From Paralichthys olivaceus (lineage: Eukaryota; Chordata; Actinopteri; Pleuronectiformes; Paralichthyidae): DNA of 64,000 nucleotides. Shown here piece after piece: positions 50,264-62,050 of this stretch (position 1 is the first letter of the stretch; each line of letters starts with the position of its first letter). The translations under genes and the position numbers were made by a program. The notes under the pieces were generated by a model. The model made no database searches. It was not told the origin of the DNA and worked only from the letters and a program-made list of their open reading frames with translations. Location: the NCBI RefSeq assembly GCF_024713975.1, contig NC_091112.1, forward strand, positions 6,944,501 through 7,008,500, given 5' to 3'.

Positions 50264-50376
50264 GGGAAAGAGAGGCCAGTGCACCAGTCTGGAAATAGGG
50301 GACACATTAATCTTATTTGTCATAACCTGTCCCTTGAGACACTTGGACCCCCCCTGTCCCAATACCCACCCACACC

Positions 50377-50377
<1 letters not shown>

Positions 50378-50428
<51 letters not shown>
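50378..50428. repeat. (AC)n microsatellite, about 25 units
   Basis: Pure AC run, inverted relative to 50195-50263. Confidence 0.95.
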
Positions 50429-50430
<2 letters not shown>

Positions 50431-50800
50431 ACATTCCTACCTTACCAACAGTGGACCGTGGGACAACATCGACCACGTAAGGACCATGATTTCTGGTGGT
50501 TCACAAAATGAAACATGAAGAAATACGAAGAAAATCTAAACTTCTTGTGTAAAATCTAATGAGTGAAACTGCTTCTGTACGTTTTAAAAGGTGCTGTTTT
50601 GTAGATTTTTGATTCGCCTGCTCACTTGTTTCAGCAGAGGCAGGGCTGAGTATAACATTAGACACTTAAACATCACTACATTTAAATGATGATAGAATTA
50701 TTTAAAGCCAACAGTCCACCTCTGAAGTGTTCCCTTAGTGTCCCCAGTTACCCACACTGCTGTACTGCTAGGGAGGACCACTGTTAGACAAGGCAAGCAT

Positions 50801-50803
<3 letters not shown>

Positions 50804-50836
<33 letters not shown>
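50804..50836. repeat. (CA)n microsatellite
   Basis: About 16 CA units. Confidence 0.92.
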
Positions 50837-50838
<2 letters not shown>

Positions 50839-50945
50839 ACCCCCTCCTGTGTGCTATCAGTATCTGCAATGGACAGAGAGAGAGAGTGTGAAGCTAATTA
50901 CATGTGAGAGTTAAGACGGTGGAAACAAGACAAAGACTGTGCTGG

Positions 50946-50948
<3 letters not shown>

Positions 50949-51005
<57 letters not shown>

Positions 51006-51031
51006 TGTATGTGTGTGTGTGTGTGTGTGTG
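50949..51031. repeat. (TG)n microsatellite, about 40 units
   Basis: TG repeat with two short interruptions. Confidence 0.95.
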
Positions 51032-51156
51032 GCCTTTGTTTGCTTTATAATATAATTCACTTTGTGTCCTTTGCTGTTACTTTATCTTACGAACACAAAT
51101 AACTCTTAACCTCACGTTATTCCATGTTGCTGTCCAAACTTTGTGTGTCCCTGTCA

Positions 51157-51161
51157 CTGTG

Positions 51162-51216
<55 letters not shown>
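51157..51216. repeat. (TG)n microsatellite, interrupted once
   Basis: TG repeat with a single GG interruption. Confidence 0.95.
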
Positions 51217-51218
<2 letters not shown>

Positions 51219-52599
51219 CAGGACAAAGGGATGTTAAACACACCACTTACTCTCTTACTCTTGTTTTCTCTCCACTTTGTCACAGTTCTGTTTTTTATGC
51301 TGTGAAACCTGCAACAACAACAACAAGGGATTAAATTATGATTTGCTTTTTGGTATAGGGCTGCATCATATAATTAGTAATGCAATAGTTTTTGTATTTT
51401 GATGACTTCCAAATAAATGTCCTGATGTAAGTGAAATAAAGCAACAATGAGCTGTCCTGAGAAAACACTAGTTATTTTAAAATTCGATCTCTGCCTGACG
51501 TTTTCTAGAAGCCAACACACCCATAAGATTAATTTACAATCAATGCCGGAACACTGATTAGAATATTATTTGATGATAAAAATTATTAGTAGTAAAATAT
51601 ATTATTACTTGCTGTTAAACATGTCTGTTTAATGTCTTTATGCTGATGGCGTCTTTTTGTTTCCTGCATTAAAACAGTCACAGTCACTCTACAGCAGAGG
51701 GATGACGCTCAAACACTGCAGAACCTGAACAAATGTAAGATTAGTGAGTGACGCAAGAATATAACTTTTTGTTGTTGAGGTCACTTCACATACAGTAGTG
51801 ATTACACACATACTGTACAGCACGCATCAAAAACATTTTATACATTAGAAGCTTAAATAAAATGTACAAAATGAGCAGAAATAAGATGTAGAAAAGGAGC
51901 CATTTACCTAAAATAGATTCTTTCCCCCCAGGCACTTTTTGTCCAAGATGTTGTTTAAACATTTTGAAGCAAAAAAACCTTTCACCTCAAAGTATTAACA
52001 TTTTTTTGACAAACTATTAGGGGAGAATGAAAGACATGTGTTGTAATTTGGGTGAATTGGCCCTTTAAACATGCTGGTTGTTGGTTGACATCATGCAGCG
52101 TCACACACAAAAGTTGTCACCTCATAATACCTGCGTTTCTTTTTTTTTAATCTGCTGTCTCCCTCTCTCTTTCTGTCTCTCTCTCTCTCCACGTATCTCA
52201 TAGTGTCACACCATCTCTCTTCGCTCGCTCTCCCCTCACCTCCTGTCTTTCTCTGCCTCCCTCTCTCTCTCTCTCTCTTCCTCCCCCCTCAGGCCAAACT
52301 GTAGCTATCAGATTTCTCTCTGCTTGGTTCTTTTCAATTAAACTTGCTCACCTCAGTTCGTGTGTGCATGTGTGTGTATATCAATAGTTGTGTATCTCTC
52401 TGTTTTCTGTGTATGCATCTGTGTGTGTGTGTGTGTGAGACACTTCTGGAAAAGACACCATGGTGAAGTCTATCAGCCGCTCATTTTACAATGTGTGTTC
52501 AACCTCTCTTCCATCCCTTCTTTTCTTTTCCCCCTTTAGAACATTACAGAAATAATTTGGACTATATAGAACCAATTAATTTGTGTTTTTACAAAAGTT

Positions 52600-52800
52600 T
52601 AGATTTTGTTTTTTAGATAGTTGTTTTATTTTTTATATGTTGCCTTTACTGATAGGACCAAGTTTAGCATGAATGGGGGAGAGAGAGCGGGATAGACATC
52701 CAGCACAAGTAATCCAACATGCCGCTTCTACAGAGGAGCTAGAGCCGCTGCACATGGGATGCCCAGTCAAACACGTGAGCAATTGGGGATCCCAATAGTT
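52600..52800. repeat. Degenerate SINE-like repeat
   Basis: TTTACTGATAGGACC, GAGAGAGCGGGATAGACATC, GCCGCTTCTACAGAGGAG and GCACATGGGATGCCCAG follow the order of a widespread fish repeat (TTTATTGATAGGACAG ... GACATGCAGC ... TACATGGGGCACCC). Recognised from memory; the family is not named. Confidence 0.55.
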
Positions 52801-53348
52801 AAAACCAAATTTGTACTGCATAGGCGAGGTTTGAGACCTGGAGATTTTTTTGTGCATTACTTTATGCAAACACATAAATAAAATCTTTCAGCCACTTCCT
52901 TACTATTACATTTCACAGCTGTGGGTGAGTAAGGTGAATAATTTGGTTTTATGCAATTCCTGAATGAGACGTAAAGTTATTTTATTTAAATTCTGTCCCC
53001 CAGCCCAGCAGTAATCTTTCCTTTGGACATTCACAATGGTTCAGGTGGAGGAAACTCATACATCTCTGTACGTCTGCGTTTGCCGGGTGAACTATCGATC
53101 ACCAACATGACAAATATGGCGTCGCCCTGAGCACGATGAGCAGAGTGAGTGAGTCACACTTGGAGGTCACGATCTTCACACACACGTGTTCTTTATGTAC
53201 AGAGTACTGAAGGTCCAGTGTGTTTTTATACAAGATGTCACCAGTTCAAATGTCAACGGAGCAAGACAGTATCACAGGCGGTGCTGCTGAGACTGTATAT
53301 GACAGGCATCTTACTCCAGACAAGATACGGTGTGTGTGGCAGGGAGTG

Positions 53349-53369
53349 AATGTGTGTGTGTGTGTGTGA
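53349..53369. repeat. (TG)n microsatellite, short
   Basis: About ten TG units; another of about 12 lies at 53499-53523. Confidence 0.85.
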
Positions 53370-53751
53370 GTGTGAAGTCTATAAGACAGCCTGGGGGTTA
53401 ATTAGAGAATAGTAAACAGAACACATGTGGCAGTTTAATATCCCCTCTGCCTTACAGCTCATGTCACACCCCACCTGCTCTGTTGCTCTCTTCCTGTTGT
53501 GTGTGTGTGTGTGTGTGTGTGTGTTCATCTGCATGGTCGGGGTCATGGGTGTTCCCCCACCACCTATCCCAGGGGCACTAATACCCTCCCTCCCCTGCGC
53601 CTCCTGCACCCACCCACACACACACTCATGCAGGCTCTGCGGTGCTGGTGCAGGTGTGTATGTAGTTGGGAGGTAATTTAAACCAGATGAGGTGGTGTCT
53701 CTCAGCCTGGGGCCCGTCGCTTCATCAATATCGGAGAGATGGAGGGATGGA

Positions 53752-53822
53752 GGAATGAGGAGATGGATGGATGGGTGGGTGGGTGGGTGGAGTTAGGGAA
53801 AGGGGGAGGGGGGAGGGAGGAA
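53752..53822 (+). repeat. GGAT/GGGT repeat and G-rich tract
   Basis: GGAT units turn into GGGT units (53773-53787: four GGG runs with single-T loops), followed by AGGGGGAGGGGGGAGGGAGG (53801-53820). Both parts fit G-quadruplex rules on the + strand. Confidence 0.9.
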
Positions 53823-54029
53823 GCATTGTCTCACAAAAAGTCAAGACGAAAGATCCTGGAATGTATTCGTCTCAAAGGAGAGAAATAAAAGAAGTAATCA
53901 AACTTACATCGGTTCTTTGAACATACTTTGATTGATTATTGGTGGTTTGTTGCTGCTTTTGTGGCCTGAAATCTACACACAACAGAACCAAAGAGTCAAA
54001 TGTCCCACACACTGTGGTTGTTTAGGATC

Positions 54030-54345
54030 ATTACCTCTTCTCGGAGGCTCCTGTCTGTTGGTTGGTTTGTTTTTGAGCATGATTACAGAAAAACAGCTGA
54101 ACTGATTTCTATGAAACTTGGTGGAAGGGTGCGGAATGGATCAGGAAAGAGACCATTGCATTTTGATATAGATCATGATCAGGGGGCGGATCCAGAATTT
54201 AAAAAAATCTCTTTCTTTCACATTTTTCAACAAGAATAAGGATAATTTTTATCCATTTAATTTAAATGTTGTTTTATAAGCATTTATATAAGTTTATAAG
54301 CCTTGGTGGAGAAATGTGATCTCTGAGTGACATTCTAGTTTTATT
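54030..54345 (+). repeat. MITE-like element, nearly full copy (ACCTC...CCTTGGTGGAG)
   Basis: It starts ACCTCTTCTCGGAGGCTCC and runs through GATTTCTATGAAACTTGGTG, GGGGGCGGATCCAGAATTT and TTTTTCAACAAGAATAAGGA to CCTTGGTGGAGAAATGTGAT and GAGTGACATTCTAGTT. It shares block order with 29665-29945 and its end with 4617-4724. Confidence 0.7.
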
Positions 54346-55979
54346 GTCAATGGACACTTTCAGAGGGGAAAAGCTGCAGCAGCAGTATATACAGGCAGTA
54401 TATGTACATGCGTTTCTTGTCTATATAGCCCATGAAAAGGGCTAAAACCTTCAGAAATAACTGAATGATGATTGAATGATTATTATTTTTTAGCTTTCAT
54501 GTTTGGTTACGGTCAACAGATAAAACCGTCTTTGCAAAAGAAGAGGTTGACAGGATCTCCCTGTGTGTAAACTGGAGACCTTGTTGTTGGTGCTGAAGGC
54601 AGAATCACACTCACTCATCCATAACACACTTACTCTCGCCTGCGTCTGTTCCTCGTCAAACTACTGTCTGTTTATGGAGCCTCTTATTTCCTAATTATAA
54701 CACAAATTTCATAGGAGGTCTGGTCTCAGCATTTAAGGCATTTATGCTTGACGACAGGGAGCTTTCCCCCCCGAGCGTTGTAGTCTGAACTTCAGCAGTT
54801 CTTCCAGCGTGAACCAGCGACCGAGCAACAAAGGACCAATCTGTTAGACCAATAAATGAGCAGTCAGGTGTGTGCGAGGGTGTGTGAGTGTGTGTGTGGG
54901 GGGCGTTAAATGAACACTCTCTCTATCTCTCATCTATCAAAGGCTTGACACCAGGAGCAGCTGTGAGGGCGCGCACACACACACCTACACACACTCACAC
55001 TCACACATCCCACAGGACCCCTGGGGACCCCAGGCGGACATTGTATAGTAGGCTAATTATCCCAAATTGCTAAAGTAGTAGAGAGTGCATGTGTGTGTGT
55101 GTGTGTGTGAATGTGGGTGGGTGTCTGGTAAGGATCAGCTGTGTTAAGCGTCCCGTGACATCTAAACTACTAATTCATTGCAACATTAACGGCATTGATT
55201 AACATACGGCTATAGACACATTGACACACACACACACACTGACACACATCTGGGATTCCCTGGTGATGCCAGCCTGCAACCAGGGTTTTAAACACAAAAC
55301 ACAAAAGAAACAACCTGCAGATGAATTCACACAATCTCTTGTCATAGACATAACTGAGATATTTCATTAAACATCTAAACTCATATGTGACAGGAACTTT
55401 TCCACCAATAAAGCAATCTCACAATTTTAAAGAAAGAGAAAAAAACACCTCGAAACCACTCAGATAGTTTGTGGGTTCTTTCTCGGCTCATGCCTTCCAC
55501 CAAGTTTCAATAAACTCTGTTCTGAAGTTTTTACGAAATCCTGCTGAAAGACTGATTTTTTCCAAAAATTGTCTGGACCGTGACGTCCCACCATATTCCA
55601 ACTTGTCCTGATACAGTATAATAAAGAACCAAACATCAGACTTGATGTTTTGCTCTGATACTCCATTGTATAGAGTGCTATGTGCAGAATTACTCGTGTC
55701 CATAAAGTTGTTACCGTCTACACAGACAGTCAGACCTGATTATTTCACCTGCACTTGTGCGCATAACTCCAAGTGGCATGTGATATTAAAATAGTATTTC
55801 AGCTTGTTCCAGCCTTTATTTTCAAGTTTAAAATCATAATGAAATGTGACATTAACCAGGTTATTGTGGCGTGGACGTAAAGTCAAGTTTAGAGGATGGA
55901 AACAGTTGGTGTCCCAAAAATCGTTGCAGAAAAGCAGCCAATCATGATTGGAGAACAGAGGGGAGTGTGTTTTGCTTCA

Positions 55980-56220
55980 GAGTCAGTGGCCAGGGAGAGA
56001 GGGGGGGAAGGAGAGAGAGAGAGAGAGAGAGAGAGGGAATGTGTGTGTGCACTGTACTTCAAAAGAGTGTGCATGCAAGACGGAAAGATAATGTGTAACT
56101 GTCTCTGCAGCTATTGAGCCTCAGTGTCCCACTGTGAGAGAGCCAGGTGCTGGTGGGAGGGCAGGGAGGAGAGGGAGAGAGAAAGAGAGAGAGAGGAAAG
56201 GAGGGAGAGAGAGAGAGAAA
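55980..56220. repeat. (GA)n-rich stretches
   Basis: GA runs at 56004-56035 and 56161-56220, separated by unique-looking DNA. Confidence 0.85.
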
Positions 56221-56351
56221 GCACCAAATCAATACCATCGTGATTGGAGATGATTACACGTCTCATTCCCTCTCTTCCTGTGTATATGTCTGAGTGTGTG
56301 CACGTTGTTTTTATGTCATCATCATCTCCTCTCCTCACAATCCGTCCAATC

Positions 56352-56352
56352 A

Positions 56353-56427
<75 letters not shown>

Positions 56428-56475
56428 CACCACATAGACCACCACATAGACCACCATGCATCTATCTATCTATCA
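56352..56475. repeat. Compound repeat: (CA)n, GACCACCACATA units, (TCTA)n
   Basis: About 36 CA units (56352-56424) are followed by three 12-base units GACCACCACATA/GACCACCATGCA, then TCTA repeats. Confidence 0.93.
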
Positions 56476-56576
56476 ATCTGCCCGTCCTCCCTTCCTCTCT
56501 CCCTCCATCCATCTATCTATAAAAATAGACAGTGCGTATAGATGGACAAAAAATGTGTATTGATCAGGTACTTCAC

Positions 56577-56600
56577 TCTCTCTCTCTCTCTCTCTCTCTG
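56577..56600. repeat. (TC)n microsatellite
   Basis: About 11 TC units. Confidence 0.85.
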
Positions 56601-57299
56601 TAGTTCTTTCTCTGACCTCACTGCCCTGTCACAGCCTTTGGAGAAGAAAACAAGAGGGAGAACAATTGTTCCTTTCATTGATGCAGCCATAAAACAACTC
56701 TTTTCCATTTCCCCTTGTCGTCACTCTCTTCTTTCTCTCTCCTCCATCTGCCTGTTTTCACTGTCGACCCATCTCTCTGTCAATGCTAATCCTTTATCCA
56801 TCTACCTCTCTCACCCCTCGTCTTTTTCTCTGTGTAAGTGTAAGACACACAGGGAGAGAGAGAGAAAATCAGACAGTGATGGAGGTAAAGATGGAGCGAG
56901 GGAGGCAAACAGACAGGTAGAAAAATAAAATAGAGATGTGGATACAGCTCTCCATGTGTGTGATCTCGGTGTGAAGCTGATCCCTGCTTGGCCCAGTTCT
57001 CTATCTCCACACCTCCATCAGCGTTGTCTCTTTCTCTATTTTTTTATTTATTTTATTAGCCCATACATATGGCTATATGATCACTAACTGAACTGCTTAT
57101 TGCAATTAAATAATTAAAGTTGGTATATTTGATGTTGCAGGATTGGCAAAGATAAAAGACAGATGATAAGTGGGATGATAAGCAAACAGGATGTGATGTC
57201 ATGTCAGGTATCCGTCTGACTGGTTTTGTCAACCTTTTATTTTGCTGTACAGTTTCTGTAACATATGTAAAAATATGACACGACTCCAAAAGGTGAAGA

Positions 57300-57480
57300 A
57301 AGAGCCTCTCGATCACCACCTGGTGGCTGGCTGCAGTATAAGTTCTGCCTCCTCCATGTTAATGATTTAAAAAGTCAAAGTACTGATAAAATAAAGATGG
57401 CGGTGCTTGTATCCAGGATATTTTAGCTTCATTTCTCTGTAGTGGGAGGAAGTGGAGATTTATATGTACAGTCTGTGTGT
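57300..57480. repeat. Fish repeat relic (CACCTGGTGGCTGGCTGCAG)
   Basis: CACCTGGTGGCTGGCTGCAG, TCTGCCTCCTCCATGTTAATG and TAAAGATGGCGG occur in the order of a common teleost repeat. Recognition from memory. Confidence 0.45.
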
Positions 57481-57549
57481 CGTTCTTTTGTGTGCAAGCG
57501 AGGCAAACAGGGTTGTGTTGGGTTTGAAGTAATTGATCATTGTCCATAT

Positions 57550-58820
57550 TTCGCTGTCATTTCAGTGGTGAACAATGCCTGAAGGCTGCATCCGAACATT
57601 AATTATGCAGGTAAGAGGCAGCATGGTGACACACGAAGATTAAAATTGATGAAAAGAGGATGTCAAGCTCTCCTGACACTGTAATTTCACAATCTCTCCA
57701 CAGGAGCCAGGAGAAAGTTAAGAAAACACTCGTCATTAGTCCTCATTAAGGAGCACTGACCTTTCCCATGTGAATGTTAACACAGTGTGTCTGTAATCTA
57801 ATCAGGACTCGAGGTGCATTATTGAGCTCAGTTTGTAATGTGATACCTGAGAAGAAAAAGTGCTGGTCTCCATCATTCATTCATTCTGGGTTTCTGCTAA
57901 AAATTTAAGGTGGTTTTTGAACATTTATGTGACTTTGTATCTGGTGTCCCTGCATATAAACAGTTTATACATAAAGTTCTGTAGTTCAAATAGCTCCACC
58001 TTCAAATACAATCTCAAGATGAAAAAGTGGCAAACACGTAGAAGACTGTGTCCATGTGATGTAAGTAAAAACACAAGATTTCCACGGTGGAATTGAAACG
58101 ACCTCCTTTTTATGTCCTGATAATGTTGCTGTTGTTACGAACGCATCGGTCCTGGACAATCTTCTACTGCCTTGTCCCCCAATTTTCAGGACATTTTCAG
58201 GAGTTCATGTCTGAAAACAGCTGGAGACAAAAGAGCTGAACCTTTAACATGTTAAAGACTCTTCATCCACCCATGTGAGTGAAAATATGAAGACAAACAC
58301 CTTCCTGCCCGCATCGCGCCTTCCTCCTCAGCCTCTGTGTTTGACCTTGTTGCTGCAGAGCCTGAGGGGGGAAGGGGAGAGAGAGAGAAAATGATTAGGT
58401 TGGCGGTCAAACCTCCTTAACGAGCTGTCATTTGCAGACTGAAGTTCCCACACATCCGAGCAGACCTGAGGTTCATGTGCCTCTGACCTGCTATTCACAC
58501 TCACCCCTCACAATGTGTTTATTGATAGACACGTGTGTCAACTCTCATCAGGGTTTCACCATTAAACTGCTCCATCAAAATATTCATGACAGAGCTTTTG
58601 ATATGGCCTCTGGAAATCTTTTCATTTTATCTTTCATCTTGGTTCACTGTCCGGTGCACGCACACATACGCGAACACACACACACACACACAGAATTTCT
58701 CCTCAGAGTCAAAATGTTGACCTCTCTGACCTCCATGGTCAAAGGTCTCGACCAATCAAGGGTCTAAATGTGAACAAAAACGGCGATGGACTCCCTTGAC
58801 TGTTCATTACTGCTCTCTCT
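57550..58820. other. Intergenic, complex non-repetitive DNA
   Basis: No gene seen. 57550-57850 and 58400-58640 carry clustered TAAT/ATTA words and little simple repeat; they are candidates for conserved noncoding elements, which only an alignment could confirm. Confidence 0.35.
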
Positions 58821-58826
58821 CTCTCC

Positions 58827-58865
<39 letters not shown>
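58821..58865. repeat. (TC)n(TG)n microsatellite
   Basis: A CT-rich lead (from about 58813) is followed by about 17 TG units. A CA run of about 11 units lies at 58672-58692 and a C-run at 58940-58952. Confidence 0.9.
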
Positions 58866-58959
58866 AGCAGGTTAAGAGCCTTTCCATTGGCACCATAGAG
58901 ACAGAGTGAATAGACTCTAATGATTGATTTTATCCTTTCACCCCCCCCCCCCCTCCCTG

Positions 58960-61300
58960 TGTGTCTTTCTCTCAACGTCAAAGCTGAAATCAGAGTCATA
59001 GGTTGCAGGACATGATTCAAACAGTCGACTCAGTCTGACCTCTAATGCCTCAGGTTGCGATGATATGATGCAGGAAATGTCTTCTAAAAATACGCATCTT
59101 GTGATGCTTCATTTAAAATCAGAGAAATGACGTCTGCATTTCTTGTTTTTACCATTTTAGTCTGAAGAAATTCAGATTTTTTAACTTCTCCTCTGTTTTT
59201 AAAAATGATATATCCGCATAAGACATTGCAGGAATAATAAAAACCTGACATCACCTGCCTGAAGCATATTCTTGTGATTTTGCAGCAAAATTGTTAAAAC
59301 CATACTTATTGCTATAGTTGCTTTCGTACAGCAGTGTGTTTCTCAGCTTCTTCCCACTCAGCAAATGCACATCAAGAGGCCAGTGTATCATCAGCTGTTT
59401 GTTTCTCTATAGTTACTCTTCCACCGAGTTGTCGTTCTTGCTTGGTAATGATCTTCGGCTTTTATTTTCCAGGCCGGGGTCTATTAGTTCTCTGTTTAAA
59501 CCCCCAAAGGGGGAGGAGACCTCTGTGTGTGCAGCTATCAGCAGGGAGCACATCGGAGTCTCTGCAGGTCTGACGGTTGCTGATAAGAGCCGCGTGATTA
59601 ACACACACTCACATGCGGCGAGAGGGGCTGCTGGTGGTTCTCTATTGTTGGGGGAACAACAGACGTCTGGGCGAGCGCTGATAATCAGCCATCAAACCAG
59701 ATTTTACAAAACGCTTTCTGGAAAAGCGTGAAAACATGGGGAAGCGTTCGCATGCTCTACTTGAGCTGAACGCGACTGACGACCGGATAAAAACATCAAG
59801 TTACACTGAAAAACCTGCAGTAAAATTAACAAAAAATGAAATAAAATGTCAGATAAAAAAGGTTTTGAAAGCAAATAATTGTTTTTTGTTGCTTTTGTTC
59901 ATTACACTTTGGAACATCTTTCACTTTCTGTCAAATAATTCTAATAGGTTGGTGAAGCATGTCTAGAGCGATTGGTATGGAGATTAGATTAGATTCAACT
60001 TGTCAAGTCGAGTAGAAGTACAATGCCAATGAAATGCAGTTTTTATTTAATCAGAAATGCAAAGACAGCTAATGCAAATGTTTTGGATATTTTATCCATT
60101 GTGTTATTCAACAGCTTGTTATCACTTTTGCTTTCTTGACTCGAATGACCTCATTTGAAATTATCCTTTGGTCTTTTACTTGTTCCACCATCTGACACCG
60201 AGACACTTTGAAGACTTTTGCTCTTTTTGTGCAGACGACACACACTGGCCTCTTTCTGTTTGCTCCCATAAAACAGTTGAGCAGATTCCACTCTAAATTG
60301 TACCCAATTGTTAAAAAAACCCTTTGTAGAAATTGCTGTTGGAGCCTGTCAGTGTCTAGAACTGAAATTATTATTATTATCCATTTGCACTCCAACCTGG
60401 TGTATGTTTACTGTTTTAGCTGCAGTGCAGAAACTACAAGTCCTTCAGACAATGTCAGACGAGGATTAAAAATTTGCATTGAGCAAAAATTCAGACTGAC
60501 TTTGCCGGCGTTGGCCCTGAATTCAGGTAACTGGTTTACGCACTGACTCGACTGCAGCCTCCGTTAACTCAGCTGACATAAGGGGACTTAACTAGACTTC
60601 CTCTGAGCTACTTCACAAAGTTGAATGAGGTCGAGCTGAGAAACTGCGAAAGAAAAAAAGAAGCTCTTAAAAGTGCTCAACCCTAAAACCATTAAAGCAT
60701 GTCTTTCTGAAACTTCCTTGTCATTTATTCCTCATTTATTCTCTGATCCCCCTCTTCTGTTGGCTCAACTCTTCCAGAGTCGCTCCACAGCTCCACTGGG
60801 TTGTGTTTTCCTAATTTATCCTCTCCTCCGACCCCTCCCTATCCCCCACCCCCACCCCTTCAGCCCCGTCCTGGGCCCCTTGTGTCACGAAAATCCTTTG
60901 TTCCCCCTGTGTCCTGTAACACATGCACACACACATGAACACAGATGGAGTGAGTCAGACTATTTACGCAGTCTCATCATCTATCCAACGGTGACAGTCT
61001 TTTGTTGGAGCATTGTCTGACAAAATAGGGAAGTGAGCAGGGACATATCTGAGCGAAAACAACACATATATCTTACTGCATGTATTACAGTTGATGACAA
61101 GTAGGTTTTACATCTTATTTATATATTTATCATTGTAACTTGAAAATAATTTAGAGCAAAATCCTCATTTAAAAACATAATGCGGCACAAAATCAGACAA
61201 AAAAGTCTGAGATAATAAAATTGGATGAGGAATTATAGACATTAGTTTAATGCAGTAAACTGAATTTGTAGTAAATTTCACATGGTCTGGTGCAAAGAAG
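58960..61300. other. Intergenic, no gene seen
   Basis: Open frames here (for example 59318-59731) show no recognisable domain, no splice support and no codon signal, so none is called. A small repeat lies at 59980-60045. Confidence 0.45.
59980..60045 (+). repeat. Fish repeat end (AGATTAGATTAGATTCAACT)
   Basis: AGATTAGATTAGATTCAACT followed by AGAAGTACAATGCC and AATGAAATGCAGTTT resembles the terminal part of a common fish retroelement (usually AGATTCAACTTTATTGTCAT...AACGAAATGCAG). Confidence 0.55.
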
Positions 61301-61849
61301 ACAAAAGCGGATCGTCCAAGGTCAGCATGAACTCGAGGGACAAGGAGCGTCATTAGTCCCAGTACAATGTGGTCCACTGGACCAAACCAACAGGGAAGTA
61401 ATGTATGAAAGGCAGATTTCTAATAAGAGCCTAGAGATAAACAAATACATATGCAAATCACTCCTCTCAGAGAAAAAGACCATCCATCTTTTTCTTTACA
61501 AGACGCAATAATGAGCGTTACAAGCTTCACCAGAAATGAACATGAGTGCAGAATGGTAGAGAGAATGGAAGAGTGGCTGAAGAGTGGCAGTCGAAGCATG
61601 TCCATACAATATGTCACCACAATCTACAACTGATGCAAAAAAACAACAAAGGTTTTACTACAATACAATGGGAATCAGGAGCCAATATTTTTGCCTTAGT
61701 CTACCCTCCAAATTTAACAGCTAGTTTTTACAAGACATCTTGTCATCAATCCAACTGCCAAGATATTTATTAAACATGACAAGTTAAATGCTGTTGCTGC
61801 TTTTAGTGGTGATGATTAAAATAAATATTTTTGACACTGGATGGAAACA

Positions 61850-62050
61850 CACATGTTGTTTTGTCTGCGTTTAAAACTAACTTGTGCTCATCTTCTCAAT
61901 CAGCAAAGCAATGCTACATCATCAGCGTAAAGAAGAATATCCAGATACTGCAGAGCCAAAAGCATCTAGAGTATACAAAGAGTAATTGAATAAGTCCTAG
62001 GACTGAGCCTTGTTGGACACCTATTATATACACTAGGAGTGTTGCAATAG
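61850..62050. repeat. Interspersed repeat fragment
   Basis: GCTACATCATCAGCGTAAAG and CTAGGACTGAGCCTTGTTGG resemble phrases recurring in teleost intergenic DNA and are loosely related to 24300-24560. No coding capacity. Confidence 0.35.

Noticed and set aside
59318-59731. 137-residue open frame
   Set aside because: No recognisable domain, no convincing splice partners, and low-complexity residues at the start.
60208-61020. Two open frames of 112 and 115 residues
   Set aside because: No family resemblance or exon structure; likely chance.
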